DNA of 64,000 bases, taken from assembly GCA_964520655.1 (NCBI GenBank), contig CAZFNI010000006.1:1-64000 (forward strand), written 5' to 3'. Below the pieces are notes generated by a model. It searched no databases. It saw only the letters and a list, made by a program, of their open reading frames with translations, and had not been told where the DNA came from. A program made the translations under genes and the position numbers. Position 1 is the first letter of the stretch. Each line of letters begins with the position of its first letter. The DNA comes from JACQQW01 sp964520655. Lineage in GTDB: Bacteria; Omnitrophota; Gorgyraeia; Zapsychrales; Fredricksoniimonadaceae. Positions 17,123 to 26,008 of this stretch are shown one piece after another.

Positions 17123-17892
17123 GATATTCTTTGATTGTCGCTCTATCGGCGCTGTTTTTTTTATCTGGCTGCGCGTCGTCGTTTAATACGGCCACCGGTC
17201 GTCAAGAGACGCTGCTTTACGGGGATGACAAAGAAAAAGATATCGGGGCCTCTGTGGCATTGCAGGCGGAAAAAGAATTGAAGTTTGATAACAATGTCGA
17301 TGTTAATGAGCGCGCTGAAAAGATCTTAAAAAAGATCGCCGCGGTCAGCGACCGGCGGGATGTGGTGTATACCATCCGGGTGATCGATGAGGATGAATTA
17401 AACGCGTTCAGTCTGCCCGGCGGGTATATTTATGTCAACCGCGGGTTGATCGAGAAAGTCGATAATGACGACCAGTTAGCCGCGGTCATTGCCCATGAGA
17501 TCGGGCATGTGACGGCAAAGCACGCATTAAAGAGGGTTCAGGGGGCCTATGGGGCTACCGTTCTGCAGATAGCCTCTGCCGTGAGCGGTAACGGGGCTTT
17601 GGCAGCAGGTATTGGGCTTGCGGCGGATTCGATCTTGTTCAAGAATTCTCGTGAAGATGAGTTTGAATCGGATCGTCTTGGCATTAAATATATGCGTTTG
17701 GCTGGTTACAATCCACTGGAGATGAAAAAAATGCTGGGTAAACTTCTGGCCGATGAAGCCAAGCAGGAACCCAGACCGTTGAATTATTGGCGGACACACC
17801 CGTACATCCCTGCACGCATGGCTCAGGCAGATGCCCAGGCCAAAGGCAGTGCGGAGTATCGGGATTATTTGAACATAACGGGGACACAATGA
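17119..17892 (+). CDS. M48-family zinc metalloprotease, lipoprotein
   Basis: 257 residues. The signal peptide ends in the lipobox LSGC, so the protein is probably an outer-membrane lipoprotein. HEIGHVTAKH supplies the zinc-binding HExxH, and EDEFESDRLGIKYM the third ligand. NAFSLPGGYIYVNRGLIEK is typical of BepA/LoiP-type periplasmic proteases that act on misassembled outer-membrane proteins. The TPR domain of BepA is absent, so it resembles the shorter LoiP-type enzymes. It overlaps maf and the DUF192 gene by 4 bases each. Confidence 0.92.
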   Translation: MRYSLIVALSALFFLSGCASSFNTATGRQETLLYGDDKEKDIGASVALQAEKELKFDNNVDVNERAEKILKKIAAVSDRRDVVYTIRVIDEDELNAFSLPGGYIYVNRGLIEKVDNDDQLAAVIAHEIGHVTAKHALKRVQGAYGATVLQIASAVSGNGALAAGIGLAADSILFKNSREDEFESDRLGIKYMRLAGYNPLEMKKMLGKLLADEAKQEPRPLNYWRTHPYIPARMAQADAQAKGSAEYRDYLNITGTQ

Positions 17893-18320
17893 GATTTTTA
17901 TTGCTGATTTTATGTTTATCGGTTGCCGGCTGCGTGCATATCCGCGGGAAACAGGTATGTTTTGAGCGCGGCTGCGTCAACGTGGATGTCGCGGCCAATG
18001 AAGAACAGATGATCAAGGGATTAAGCGGGCACGCGCCTTTGAAAGAACACGAAGGAATGTTGTTTAAGTTCGACCGTGAAGGGATTTATTCATTCTGGAT
18101 GAAAGACATGGGTTTTGATCTGGATATTTTATGGATCGATAAGGACTCGAATGTTGTTTATATCAAGGAAGAAGTCGAACCCTGCGGGAATGAACACTGC
18201 CCGAAATTTGCGTCCCCAGTTCCCGCGATGTATATATTGGAAGTCCCTGCCGGTTATGTCAAAAAGAACCGCATCAAGGTCGGTGACCATTCGCTGGTCC
18301 TGGATATCAGCAAACAGTAG
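17889..18320 (+). CDS. DUF192-domain lipoprotein
   Basis: 143 residues. A short signal peptide with lipobox VAGC is followed by a DUF192 domain: EEQMIKGLSGH, EGMLFKFDREGIYSFWMKDMGFDLDILWID, and YILEVPAGYVKK. DUF192 proteins are small beta-barrels found in many bacteria, with no settled function. The ATG at 17889 overlaps the protease TGA (ATGA); in-frame codons further upstream lie inside the protease gene. It is the last gene of this unit and converges on lpdA with 6 bases between. Confidence 0.88.
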   Translation: MRFLLLILCLSVAGCVHIRGKQVCFERGCVNVDVAANEEQMIKGLSGHAPLKEHEGMLFKFDREGIYSFWMKDMGFDLDILWIDKDSNVVYIKEEVEPCGNEHCPKFASPVPAMYILEVPAGYVKKNRIKVGDHSLVLDISKQ

Positions 18321-18326
18321 AACTTT

Positions 18327-19739
18327 TTATTTTTTGGGTTTGTAAATATGCGTGGAATGGCCGAAGAAGCTTTCGGCGGTTTCCATGATGGTTTCAGACA
18401 GCGTCGGATGCGGATGGATGGATAATTTCAAGTCATTGGCCACGCAGCCCATTTCGATCGCCAAAACCCCTTCCGAGATCATTTCTCCAGCCCCAACACC
18501 GACGATGCCGACCCCTAAGATGCGCTGGGTCTCGGGATCAATGATCATCTTGGTCAAACCATCCTGACGGTCAAGCGTTAAGGCGCGTCCGGATGCGCCC
18601 CAGGGGAATTTCACAACTTGCACTGGCTTGCCGGCTTTAAGCGCTTCTGATTCAGTTATACCACACCAGGCGATCTCAGGGTCAGTGAAGACAACCGCCG
18701 GGATAGCTTGCGGTTCCCAGGCGACTTTTTTACCGGCGATGGCTTCAACCGCCACGCGGCCTTCATGGGAGGCTTTGTGGGCCAGCATGGGGTCGCCGGC
18801 GATATCGCCGATGGCGTAAATATTAGGATCCGCAGTACGTCGCTGAGCGTCGACTTCCACGAAACCGCGCGGGGTGACTTTCACTTTAGTGTTTTCAAGC
18901 CCTAAGTTCTCCGAATTGGGACGACGTCCAATCGACACGAGGACTTTATTATATTCTTCGCTAAATTCCTTGCCGTTTTTATCTGCGAAAGTGACGCTTA
19001 AGCCGTTTGCGGTCTCAACGACCTTAACGACTTTTGTTTCCAGCATGATCTTCTGGAACATGCCCTGTGCGCGCTTATTAAGGACATTAGCTAAGTCGCG
19101 GTCTGCGCCGGGCAAAAGTCCGTCTAACATCTCAACCACAGAAACCTTGCAACCCAGTTCATGATAGGCGGTCCCCAGTTCCATCCCGATATAGCCGCCG
19201 CCGATGACAAGCATGGATTCAGGAATTGTTTCCATTTCCAGGGCTGCGGTAGAGTTCCAAATGTGTTTGGATTGAGGCAATGTCGGGATTGATGAGGGTC
19301 TAGACCCTGTCGCTAAAATAGCTTTGGTGAAAGATAGCTGTTCGGATGAGCCGTCAGCTTTCTTAATGTTCAGTGTATTGGAATTAAGGAAGGATGCTTC
19401 CCCGTGAAAATACTTGATCTTACGGGCTTTGGCCAATTGGCCCAGGCCGCCGGTGAGCTTTGTCACAATGCCTTGTTTCCAGGTGCGTAATTTCTGGATA
19501 TCGATCTTTGGTGCGCCGTATTCAATACCAAAATGGCTGGCATGCTTAGCTTCTGAGATGATCTTGGCCACATGCAGGAACGCTTTAGAGGGGATGCATC
19601 CGCGGTATAAACACACACCGCCGGGATTGGTCTCTTTTTCCACGATCGCCACATCCATCCCAAGGTCTGCAGCTAAGAAGGCGGCCGCATATCCACCGGG
19701 GCCGGCACCGATCACAACCAAATGTACAGAAGAGGCCAT
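18327..19739 (-). CDS. lpdA: Dihydrolipoyl dehydrogenase (E3)
   Basis: 470 residues. E3 reoxidises the dihydrolipoyl groups of the pyruvate dehydrogenase complex with NAD. FAD-binding GAGPGGYAAA is at residues 11-20, and the redox disulfide is Cys43/Cys48 in GGVCLYRGCIPSK. NAD-binding VIGGGYIGMELG and the C-terminal HPHPTLSE with the His-Glu pair are present. It is the third gene of the aceE-aceF-lpdA operon, 8 bases after aceF. No lipoyl domain is fused to it. Confidence 0.96.
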   Translation of the reverse strand: MASSVHLVVIGAGPGGYAAAFLAADLGMDVAIVEKETNPGGVCLYRGCIPSKAFLHVAKIISEAKHASHFGIEYGAPKIDIQKLRTWKQGIVTKLTGGLGQLAKARKIKYFHGEASFLNSNTLNIKKADGSSEQLSFTKAILATGSRPSSIPTLPQSKHIWNSTAALEMETIPESMLVIGGGYIGMELGTAYHELGCKVSVVEMLDGLLPGADRDLANVLNKRAQGMFQKIMLETKVVKVVETANGLSVTFADKNGKEFSEEYNKVLVSIGRRPNSENLGLENTKVKVTPRGFVEVDAQRRTADPNIYAIGDIAGDPMLAHKASHEGRVAVEAIAGKKVAWEPQAIPAVVFTDPEIAWCGITESEALKAGKPVQVVKFPWGASGRALTLDRQDGLTKMIIDPETQRILGVGIVGVGAGEMISEGVLAIEMGCVANDLKLSIHPHPTLSETIMETAESFFGHSTHIYKPKK

Positions 19740-19747
19740 ATGTTCCC

Positions 19748-21007
19748 TTATTTTTCTAAGTCAATTAAGAATGGTTGGGCGATCGCATCCGCCACCCAGC
19801 GCATGAACCTGGCGCCGTCAGCGCCGTCGATGATGCGGTGATCGTAAGAGAGCGACAAAGGCAGCATCAGCCGCGGAACGAATTGGTTTTCCATATAAAC
19901 GGGTTCCATGACGCCGCGGGATACGCCTAAAATAGCAACTTCCGGCGCGTTGACGATCGGGGTGAAGAATGTCCCGCCGATCCCGCCTAAATTGGAGATG
20001 GTAAAACACCCGCCGGACATTTCCTCGATCGTGGTCTTGCGTTCCCTGGCCCGGGAAGCGATCTGGGTCAATTCATCAGAGATCTGCATAATGCTTTTGG
20101 TGTCGACATTCTTTAAGACAGGGACGATCAGACCGCGATCCGTGTCCACAGCGACCCCGACATTGATATAGCTTTTGTACACGATCTCATTGGAGGTCAT
20201 ATCAACGGCCGCGTTGAACTGGGGGAATTGTTTGAGTGCCGCGGCAACGACCTTGATGATAAACGGGGTGATGGATAATTTGCGTTTATCGCCGGAGAAT
20301 CGTTTGCGCAGGCGTTCTAATTCCGTGATGTCGGTTTTCTCGAATTGTGTGACATGAGGGATGCTGTTCCAGGCGTTGGATAAATGTTCCGCGGTCTTGC
20401 GGCGGACATTGTTCATTGGCTCCCGGCGGATCTGTCCCCATTTACTGAAATCTGGCAGGGGTTGCGCTGCCGCAACCACGCCGCCAACAGCGGGACGTGA
20501 TGTATTCAATGCTTTCGCGAATTTTTTAACGTCTTCAATACTGATACGTCCGCCTGGCCCTGATCCTGGGACTTGGCCGATATCAATGCCGATCTCGCGG
20601 GCAAATAAACGAACCGATGGAGCTGCTGGCACATTGGCGCGTACCGGTATAGGTGCAGCCGGTGCGGGAACCGAGGCTTGCGCGGCAACAGGTGTAGGTG
20701 CAGCAGCGGGCGCAGGTGTTGCAACAGATGCTTGTGGTCTTTCCTGTGCCGCAGGTTTCGCGGGCGCTGCGGAAGCAGCACCTGTCAATTCAAAGACCGG
20801 AGCGCCGACCTTGACCGTATCACCGACCTTGATCAATATCTTGCCGATGGTTCCTTCTTGAGGCGCAGGGACTTCCAGGACGGCTTTATCCGTTTCAAGT
20901 TCTAGGATATTCTGTCCTTTTTTTATGCTGTCGCCGGCAGCGACCAAGATCTTGGTGACCGTGCCTTGAGCGATATTTTCTCCCAGAACGGGTAATTTCA
21001 ATTCCAT
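19748..21007 (-). CDS. aceF: Dihydrolipoamide acetyltransferase (E2) of pyruvate dehydrogenase
   Basis: 419 residues. One N-terminal lipoyl domain with the lipoylated Lys41 in ETDKAVLEVP is followed by an Ala/Pro-rich linker (about residues 80-125), a subunit-binding domain (SVRLFAREIGIDIGQVPGSG) and the acetyltransferase core ending YDHRIIDGADGARF with the catalytic His. It forms the core of the complex and transfers acetyl groups to CoA. Many E. coli-type E2 proteins have three lipoyl domains; this one has one. It lies 9 bases after aceE. Confidence 0.95.
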   Translation of the reverse strand: MELKLPVLGENIAQGTVTKILVAAGDSIKKGQNILELETDKAVLEVPAPQEGTIGKILIKVGDTVKVGAPVFELTGAASAAPAKPAAQERPQASVATPAPAAAPTPVAAQASVPAPAAPIPVRANVPAAPSVRLFAREIGIDIGQVPGSGPGGRISIEDVKKFAKALNTSRPAVGGVVAAAQPLPDFSKWGQIRREPMNNVRRKTAEHLSNAWNSIPHVTQFEKTDITELERLRKRFSGDKRKLSITPFIIKVVAAALKQFPQFNAAVDMTSNEIVYKSYINVGVAVDTDRGLIVPVLKNVDTKSIMQISDELTQIASRARERKTTIEEMSGGCFTISNLGGIGGTFFTPIVNAPEVAILGVSRGVMEPVYMENQFVPRLMLPLSLSYDHRIIDGADGARFMRWVADAIAQPFLIDLEK

Positions 21008-21016
21008 ATGCGTTCC

Positions 21017-23692
21017 TTAGGATATCATCGGGTTTAATTTGTCCGCGTTGATCTTCAGTTCCTTTTGCGCGGCTTCCAAAACATTGGAAGACAGTTTTTT
21101 GTCCTGTGCTAATGACACGAGTGTCGCCCAGACAATGTGTTTGGCATCCACTTCAAAGAAATCCCGCAGGGCTTCGCGGCTCTCTGATCGACCGAATCCG
21201 TCGGTGCCTAAGACCGTGTAGCGCCCAGGGATCCACTGGCGAATAGAATCAGGAAGGACTTTCATATAATCGGACGCGGCCACGAAAACGCCGCTTTCAT
21301 CCTTTAACAATTGGGAAACATACGGTGTCTGGACATCTTTGGCCTTCAATAAATTGGCGCGCTGGGCATGAAGCGCGTCGCGGCGCAGTTCATTGTAGCT
21401 GGTGACCGACCAGACATCAGTAGACACATTGTATTTTTCTTCGAGGATCTTCTGCGCTTCCAGCACTTGGTTCATGATCGCGCCAGAACCAAATAAATGT
21501 GCTTTCAGGGACGATGATTTAGCGGATTTGCTGAAACGATACATCCCTTTAAGGATGCCTTCTTTGGCACCTTGCGGCATGGCCGGCATGGCATAGTTCT
21601 CATTACCGACGCTTAAATAGTAGAAGATGCTTTCCTGCTTTTCATACATGCGATAGATACCGTCGCGGATGATGACGGCGATCTCAAAGGCGAATGCCGG
21701 ATCATAAGAGACTAAATTCGGAACGGTGGAGGTCAACAGGTGCGTATGGCCATCCTGATGCTGCAAACCTTCGCCGTTTAAGGTGGTGCGGCCAGAGGTC
21801 GCACCGACCAAGAACCCTTTGCAGCGTAGATCCGCGGCAGCCCAAACCAGATCGCCCACGCGCTGCGGTCCGAACATGGAATAATACGTATAGAAGGGGA
21901 TCATGTTGATGTTATGCGACGCATAGGCTGTGCCCGCGGCGATAAACGATGAGATGGCCCCAGCTTCGTTGATACCTTCTTCTAATATCTGGCCGTCTTT
22001 GGCTTCTTTGTAATACATTAAACTGTCAGAATCGACAGGTTCATATAATTGACCGACATGCGAATAAATACCAACTTGGCGGAACATGCCTTCCATCCCA
22101 AAGGTGCGGGCTTCATCCGGGATGATGGGGACAATGTATTTGCCAAGCGCGCCGTCGCGCAGCAATTTGGCCAACACGCGCACATAGGCCATGGTGGTCG
22201 ACACTTCGCGGGCTTCCGTGCCTTTATAGAATTCTTCAAAGAGTTCTTCAGAGGGTGTCTGCAGTTTTGTCACCTCCGTGCGGCGGGAGGGCAGATAGCC
22301 GCCCAAGGCCTCACGGCGTTCGCGCAAATATTTCATTTCCGGTGAATCTTCGGACGGCCGATAAAAAGGTGCTTTAGCGACTTCAGAGTCCGAGATCGGG
22401 ATATTGAAGCGGGAACGAAATTCCTTAAGTTCTTGATCGTTAAGCTTTTTCTGTTGATGAGAAATGTTCTTGCCTTCGCCACTTTCGCCTAAACCGTAGC
22501 CTTTGATGGTGTGAGCCAACACAACCGTGGGGGCTCCCTTATAATCACAGGCCGCCTTGTAGGCTGCATAGACTTTTTCCGGGTCATGGCCGCCGCGGTT
22601 TAGCTGCTGGATCTCGGTATCGGATAAATGTTCCACCATCTTAAGCAGGCGGGGATCAACGCCAAAGAATTTTTCACGGATATAAGCGCCGGAAGAAACG
22701 GAGTATTTTTGCATTTCACCGTCCACCACTTCGCCCATGCGCCGGGCCAGTAAGCCTTCGGTATCATTGGCCAGCAATTCATCCCAGCCATTGCCCCAGA
22801 CGACCTTAATGACGTTCCAGCCAGCCCCGCGGAAGAGGGCTTCCAGTTCCTGAATGATCTTGCCGTTGCCGCGCACCGGTCCGTCTAAACGCTGTAAGTT
22901 GCAGTTGATCACAAAATTCAAATTATCGAGCTTTTCGCGGGACGCCATGGTCAAGGCGCCTAAGGATTCCGGCTCATCACACTCCCCATCACCCATATAA
23001 ACCCATACTTTGTGGTCATCTTTGGGTTTTAAGCCCCTATCTTCCAGATAACGGTTAAAACGGGCCTGGTAAATGCCCATAATGGGGGCTAAACCCATAG
23101 AAACGGTCGGAAATTGCCAAAAGTGGGGCATAAGCCATGGGTGTGGGTAGGAAGAAAGTCCTCCAGTGGGGCTTAACTCCCTGCGGAAACTAACTAAATT
23201 TTGTTCATTTAAGCGGCCTTCCATAAAAGCGCGGGAATAGATCCCTGGGGATGCGTGACCCTGGAAATATACCAAATCACCGCTGCTGTCTTTGGTGCGT
23301 GCTTTAAAGAAGTGGTTGAATCCAACCTCATAAAGAGTGGCAGATGAGGCAAAAGTGGAGATGTGACCACCAACGCCATCTGTGAGCTTGTTTGCTTTGA
23401 CCACCATTGCCATAGCGTTCCAGCGGATAATCGACTTGATCCGGCGCTCTAATTCTCGGTTTCCCGGGTATGGCGGCTGTTTATCTTTGGAAATGGTGTT
23501 GATATAGGGGGTATTATAGGTGAAGGGTAAGGTTACGCCTGATTCTTGAGCGCGTATCTGCAGCTGCTGCAAGAGGTATTGGACTTTTTCCGGGCTACCG
23601 CTGGATAAAACATAGTCCAGTGATGCCAGCCATTCTTTCAGCTCAACATCATCAATAACAGCAGGTTTCTTAACATTAGACTCATCAGACAT
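21017..23692 (-). CDS. aceE: Pyruvate dehydrogenase E1 component (homodimeric type)
   Basis: 891 residues, matching the single-chain AceE of proteobacteria rather than the alpha/beta E1. It decarboxylates pyruvate with TPP and acetylates the E2 lipoyl arm. The TPP motif runs from GDGECDEPE to NCNLQRLDGPVRGNGKI, and FASSATLYEVGFNHFF, DGHTHLL and GTDGFGRSESRE are AceE signatures. The start at 23692 has GGAG 5 bases upstream; an in-frame GTG/ATG region further up lacks this. It heads the aceE-aceF-lpdA operon. The ThiL encoded upstream in this window supplies its cofactor. Confidence 0.96.
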   Translation of the reverse strand: MSDESNVKKPAVIDDVELKEWLASLDYVLSSGSPEKVQYLLQQLQIRAQESGVTLPFTYNTPYINTISKDKQPPYPGNRELERRIKSIIRWNAMAMVVKANKLTDGVGGHISTFASSATLYEVGFNHFFKARTKDSSGDLVYFQGHASPGIYSRAFMEGRLNEQNLVSFRRELSPTGGLSSYPHPWLMPHFWQFPTVSMGLAPIMGIYQARFNRYLEDRGLKPKDDHKVWVYMGDGECDEPESLGALTMASREKLDNLNFVINCNLQRLDGPVRGNGKIIQELEALFRGAGWNVIKVVWGNGWDELLANDTEGLLARRMGEVVDGEMQKYSVSSGAYIREKFFGVDPRLLKMVEHLSDTEIQQLNRGGHDPEKVYAAYKAACDYKGAPTVVLAHTIKGYGLGESGEGKNISHQQKKLNDQELKEFRSRFNIPISDSEVAKAPFYRPSEDSPEMKYLRERREALGGYLPSRRTEVTKLQTPSEELFEEFYKGTEAREVSTTMAYVRVLAKLLRDGALGKYIVPIIPDEARTFGMEGMFRQVGIYSHVGQLYEPVDSDSLMYYKEAKDGQILEEGINEAGAISSFIAAGTAYASHNINMIPFYTYYSMFGPQRVGDLVWAAADLRCKGFLVGATSGRTTLNGEGLQHQDGHTHLLTSTVPNLVSYDPAFAFEIAVIIRDGIYRMYEKQESIFYYLSVGNENYAMPAMPQGAKEGILKGMYRFSKSAKSSSLKAHLFGSGAIMNQVLEAQKILEEKYNVSTDVWSVTSYNELRRDALHAQRANLLKAKDVQTPYVSQLLKDESGVFVAASDYMKVLPDSIRQWIPGRYTVLGTDGFGRSESREALRDFFEVDAKHIVWATLVSLAQDKKLSSNVLEAAQKELKINADKLNPMIS

Positions 23693-23722
23693 AACAACTC
23701 CCATTCCAGATCAGTTAACGAA

Positions 23723-23731
23723 ATAATACCA
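23723..23731 (-). promoter_or_regulatory. Possible extended -10 promoter of aceE
   Basis: On the minus strand TGGTATTAT forms an extended -10 between the tRNA gene and aceE, placing a start about 24 bases before the aceE ATG. No convincing -35 is seen, because that position falls inside the tRNA. Co-transcription with the tRNA is an alternative. Confidence 0.35.
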
Positions 23732-23737
23732 AAATAT

Positions 23738-23822
23738 TGGTGCCGGAGGAGAGATTTGAACTCTCAAGTCTTTCGCCATACGCTTGTGAGACGTACGCTT
23801 ATACCAATTCCGCCACCCCTGC
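23738..23822 (-). tRNA. Leucine-type (class II) tRNA with CAC anticodon
   Basis: The 85-base minus-strand sequence folds as a class II tRNA with encoded CCA and A73. After the acceptor, TGGCGGAATTGGTA is typical of bacterial tRNA-Leu, the T-arm GAGAG/CTCTC is perfect, and the variable arm is long (13 bases). The anticodon stem TACGT/GCGTA encloses CTCACAA, giving anticodon CAC, which would read valine GUG codons. Mismatches A3-G70, G12-A23 and one in the variable arm suggest drift. The body says Leu and the anticodon says Val, so identity is left open. A consensus promoter precedes it. Confidence 0.8.
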
Positions 23823-23848
23823 ACAAAGGTGTCAAATTCAAGTCCATC

Positions 23849-23877
23849 AGTATAACTGCGTAGAATTTATCTGTCAA
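23849..23877 (-). promoter_or_regulatory. Promoter of the tRNA gene
   Basis: On the minus strand TTGACA (23877-23872), a 17-base spacer and TATACT (23854-23849) form a near-consensus promoter, with the start expected about 20 bases before the tRNA 5' end. Its -35 lies back-to-back with the TTGACA of the divergent ORF6N promoter. Confidence 0.75.
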
Positions 23878-23909
23878 CAGCAGGTTATGAATTAGCCATA
23901 GCTAAGAAG

Positions 23910-23937
23910 TTGACAGCCATCAGGAAAGGAGTAAACT
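23910..23937 (+). promoter_or_regulatory. Promoter of the ORF6N gene
   Basis: TTGACA (23910-23915), a 16-base spacer and TAAACT (23932-23937) point toward the gene at 24025. Between promoter and gene only GTCAGCAG repeats and an AAGGAGGGA ribosome-binding site are seen. Confidence 0.55.
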
Positions 23938-24024
23938 AAAACTGTCAGCAGCTTGTTTCCCCCAGTCAGCAGTTGATTAAACCATAGACCCCCGAATGAG
24001 AACCAACTATTTCAAGGAGGGACT

Positions 24025-24558
24025 ATGCTTTCTTCAAAGCATTATCAACAGAGTAAAGGTACGGAACAGATAGAGAACAGGATCTTTGTGCTGCGCGGCG
24101 TTAAGATCATCCTGGATAGGGACATTGCTGTGATTTATGGTGTCAAACCGATCGCGTTGCGTCAACAGGTCAAGCGTAATATGGAACGGTTTCCTGTGGA
24201 TTTCATGTTCCAGCTCGATCAACAGGAGATTGATCAGTTGGTATCACAAAATGTGATACCTTCCAGAAAGAATCTGGGAGGGGCATGCCCGTATGCTTTT
24301 ACGGAACAAGGGGTGGCGATGCTATCCAGCGTCCTTAAAAGTCGGCGGGCTGTCTTAGCCAACATAGAGATCATGAGGACATTCTCTAAATTGAGGGACA
24401 TGGTTGCTGTTCATAAAGAGTTAAAGTCAAAGATCGAGGATATGGAGAAAAAGTATGATCATCAATTCAGGCTCGTGTTTGATGCGATTAAACGCTTGGT
24501 GACGTATCCTGACGATGCGTATAAGAAGACAAAGATAGGATTTAAGGTGGATTATTAG
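24025..24558 (+). CDS. ORF6N (KilA-N-type) domain protein
   Basis: 177 residues. The ORF6N domain fills about residues 10-100: IENRIFVLRGVKIILDRDIAVIYGV, LRQQVKRNMERFPVDFMFQLDQQE and AFTEQGVAMLSSVLKS are the family blocks. A coiled segment follows (KELKSKIEDMEKKYDHQF). ORF6N/KilA-N domains bind DNA and are common in phages and mobile elements, but also occur as lone chromosomal genes in candidate-phylum bacteria. The strong AAGGAGGGA site sets the start. It stands alone next to a tRNA gene; no integrase is nearby. Confidence 0.88.
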   Translation: MLSSKHYQQSKGTEQIENRIFVLRGVKIILDRDIAVIYGVKPIALRQQVKRNMERFPVDFMFQLDQQEIDQLVSQNVIPSRKNLGGACPYAFTEQGVAMLSSVLKSRRAVLANIEIMRTFSKLRDMVAVHKELKSKIEDMEKKYDHQFRLVFDAIKRLVTYPDDAYKKTKIGFKVDY

Positions 24559-24608
24559 TTCTGAATTAATACGGAAAATTCTTGCGCCTTGGGGTATACT
24601 ATTTGACT

Positions 24609-25562
24609 ATGTTAAGCATTTCCTTTCAAAGCGCGGCCATGGCCATAGGGCAGATATTCGCCATGGGCGCCGTCGGTTTCTGGCTGGTGCGATCCGGGGC
24701 GGTCAATGACGCGGGGTTAAAGATGCTGTCGTTTATCAGCGTCAATATTGCTTTCCCGATGTTCATCTTTAACCAGATCCTGCACAATTTTGACCCCATT
24801 CAAACACCCGGCTGGTGGGCTTTTCCCTTAATCAATATCAGCCTGGCAGCGCTTGGGCTGACGGTGGCCAGTCTCGGATTTTATTTGACCGGCCGCAAGA
24901 TCCGGGATGAGGTCCTTTTGGCGTCGTCATTTCATAATGCCGGATACATCCCGTTATTGTTATCCATGACCCTGCCTTTGGGGGTTTTGGCGGGCAAGGT
25001 CTATACCGCGATCATTTTGTCCATCATTGGTTTTGACATATGTCTCTGGTCGGTCGGTCTGTGGCTGATGACCCGCGCCCAGAAGCCTAAGATCGACTTG
25101 CGCAACATGCTCAATCCGCCGCTGGTGAGCATGGCCGCCGCCGTTTCGATCGTTTTAATATGCGGGCCGCTGCACATCGATGATATTTGGCTTAAACCCG
25201 TCAAGATCATCGGCGACTCGGCCATGGCGCTCTCGATGCTCATCATCGGCGGCAATTTGGCATTGACGAAATTAACAAAGCTCCATGCCAAGGGGATGGT
25301 GGGGGCGGTGCTGCTTAAAACAATGGTGATGCCCGCGATTGCGTTAGGCGTGCTTGTCATGTTAAAATTGGACCCGGTATTAAGCTTTGTGGTGATGGTC
25401 CAGGCGTGTATGCCCACCGCGATCACGCTCTCGATCATTGGGCGCCATAACGGCACGCGTAATCAGGATTTTATCAACACGGCGGTATTTGTCACCCACC
25501 TGGTGTGTGTGTTGACGCTTCCGATATTCTTAGGGCTCTTTGGGCATTGGATGCATTCATGA
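24609..25562 (+). CDS. AEC-family auxin-efflux-type transporter
   Basis: 317 residues with about ten hydrophobic segments and the family's internal symmetry; SFHNAGYIPLLL and VVMVQACMPTAITLSIIG match the conserved helix-break motifs of the AEC superfamily. Bacterial members export organic acids such as malate; the substrate here is unknown. The ATG at 24609 follows TATACT (24595-24600) by 8 bases with no ribosome-binding site, so the mRNA may be leaderless. A longer in-frame start would place codons inside that box. It overlaps smpB by 4 bases (ATGA). Confidence 0.87.
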   Translation: MLSISFQSAAMAIGQIFAMGAVGFWLVRSGAVNDAGLKMLSFISVNIAFPMFIFNQILHNFDPIQTPGWWAFPLINISLAALGLTVASLGFYLTGRKIRDEVLLASSFHNAGYIPLLLSMTLPLGVLAGKVYTAIILSIIGFDICLWSVGLWLMTRAQKPKIDLRNMLNPPLVSMAAAVSIVLICGPLHIDDIWLKPVKIIGDSAMALSMLIIGGNLALTKLTKLHAKGMVGAVLLKTMVMPAIALGVLVMLKLDPVLSFVVMVQACMPTAITLSIIGRHNGTRNQDFINTAVFVTHLVCVLTLPIFLGLFGHWMHS

Positions 25563-26008
25563 AAGTCATTGCGACGAATAAAAAAGCGTTCCATAATTAC
25601 AACCTGCACGAAAAGTTCGAATGCGGGCTGGTCCTGATCGGTCCAGAGGTCAAATCCGTACGGGCCGCCCAGGTCAGCTTTACCGACAGCTTTGCCACCG
25701 TCGATAAGGGCGAGCTTAAGCTATACAATATGCACATCAATCCTTATGAGCAGGCCAGCTATAATAACGTTGAACCGTCCAGGCCGCGCACATTGTTGAT
25801 CCACAAGAAAGAAATGGAACGGCTTAAAGGTTTGATGTCCCGGCAGGGATTGACCATTGTACCGACTAAGATCTATTTCAATGCCCGGGGTTTTGCGAAA
25901 GTGGAAGTGGCGCTTGCCTCCGGCAAGAAACAGTATGACCGGCGCGACGACATCAAGAATCGAGATGTCAAACGTGAGATCGACCGCAGGCTTAAAACAC
26001 GCAAATAA
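25559..26008 (+). CDS. smpB: SsrA-binding protein SmpB
   Basis: 149 residues, usual size. SmpB binds tmRNA and places it in the ribosomal A site during rescue of stalled ribosomes. NKKAFHNYNLHEKFECGLVLIGPEVKSVR, SFATV, LYNMHINPYEQAS and the basic C-terminus KQYDRRDDIKNRDVKREIDRRLK (tail entering the decoding centre) are all typical. The start at 25559 overlaps the AEC stop. Its RNA partner ssrA is 2.9 kb downstream, so both parts of trans-translation are in this window. Confidence 0.96.
   Translation: MKVIATNKKAFHNYNLHEKFECGLVLIGPEVKSVRAAQVSFTDSFATVDKGELKLYNMHINPYEQASYNNVEPSRPRTLLIHKKEMERLKGLMSRQGLTIVPTKIYFNARGFAKVEVALASGKKQYDRRDDIKNRDVKREIDRRLKTRK

Noticed and set aside
23871..23916. CTGTCAAC/GTTGACAG inverted repeat as a regulator site
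   Set aside because: It is fully explained by two divergent TTGACA -35 boxes, one for the tRNA and one for the ORF6N gene.
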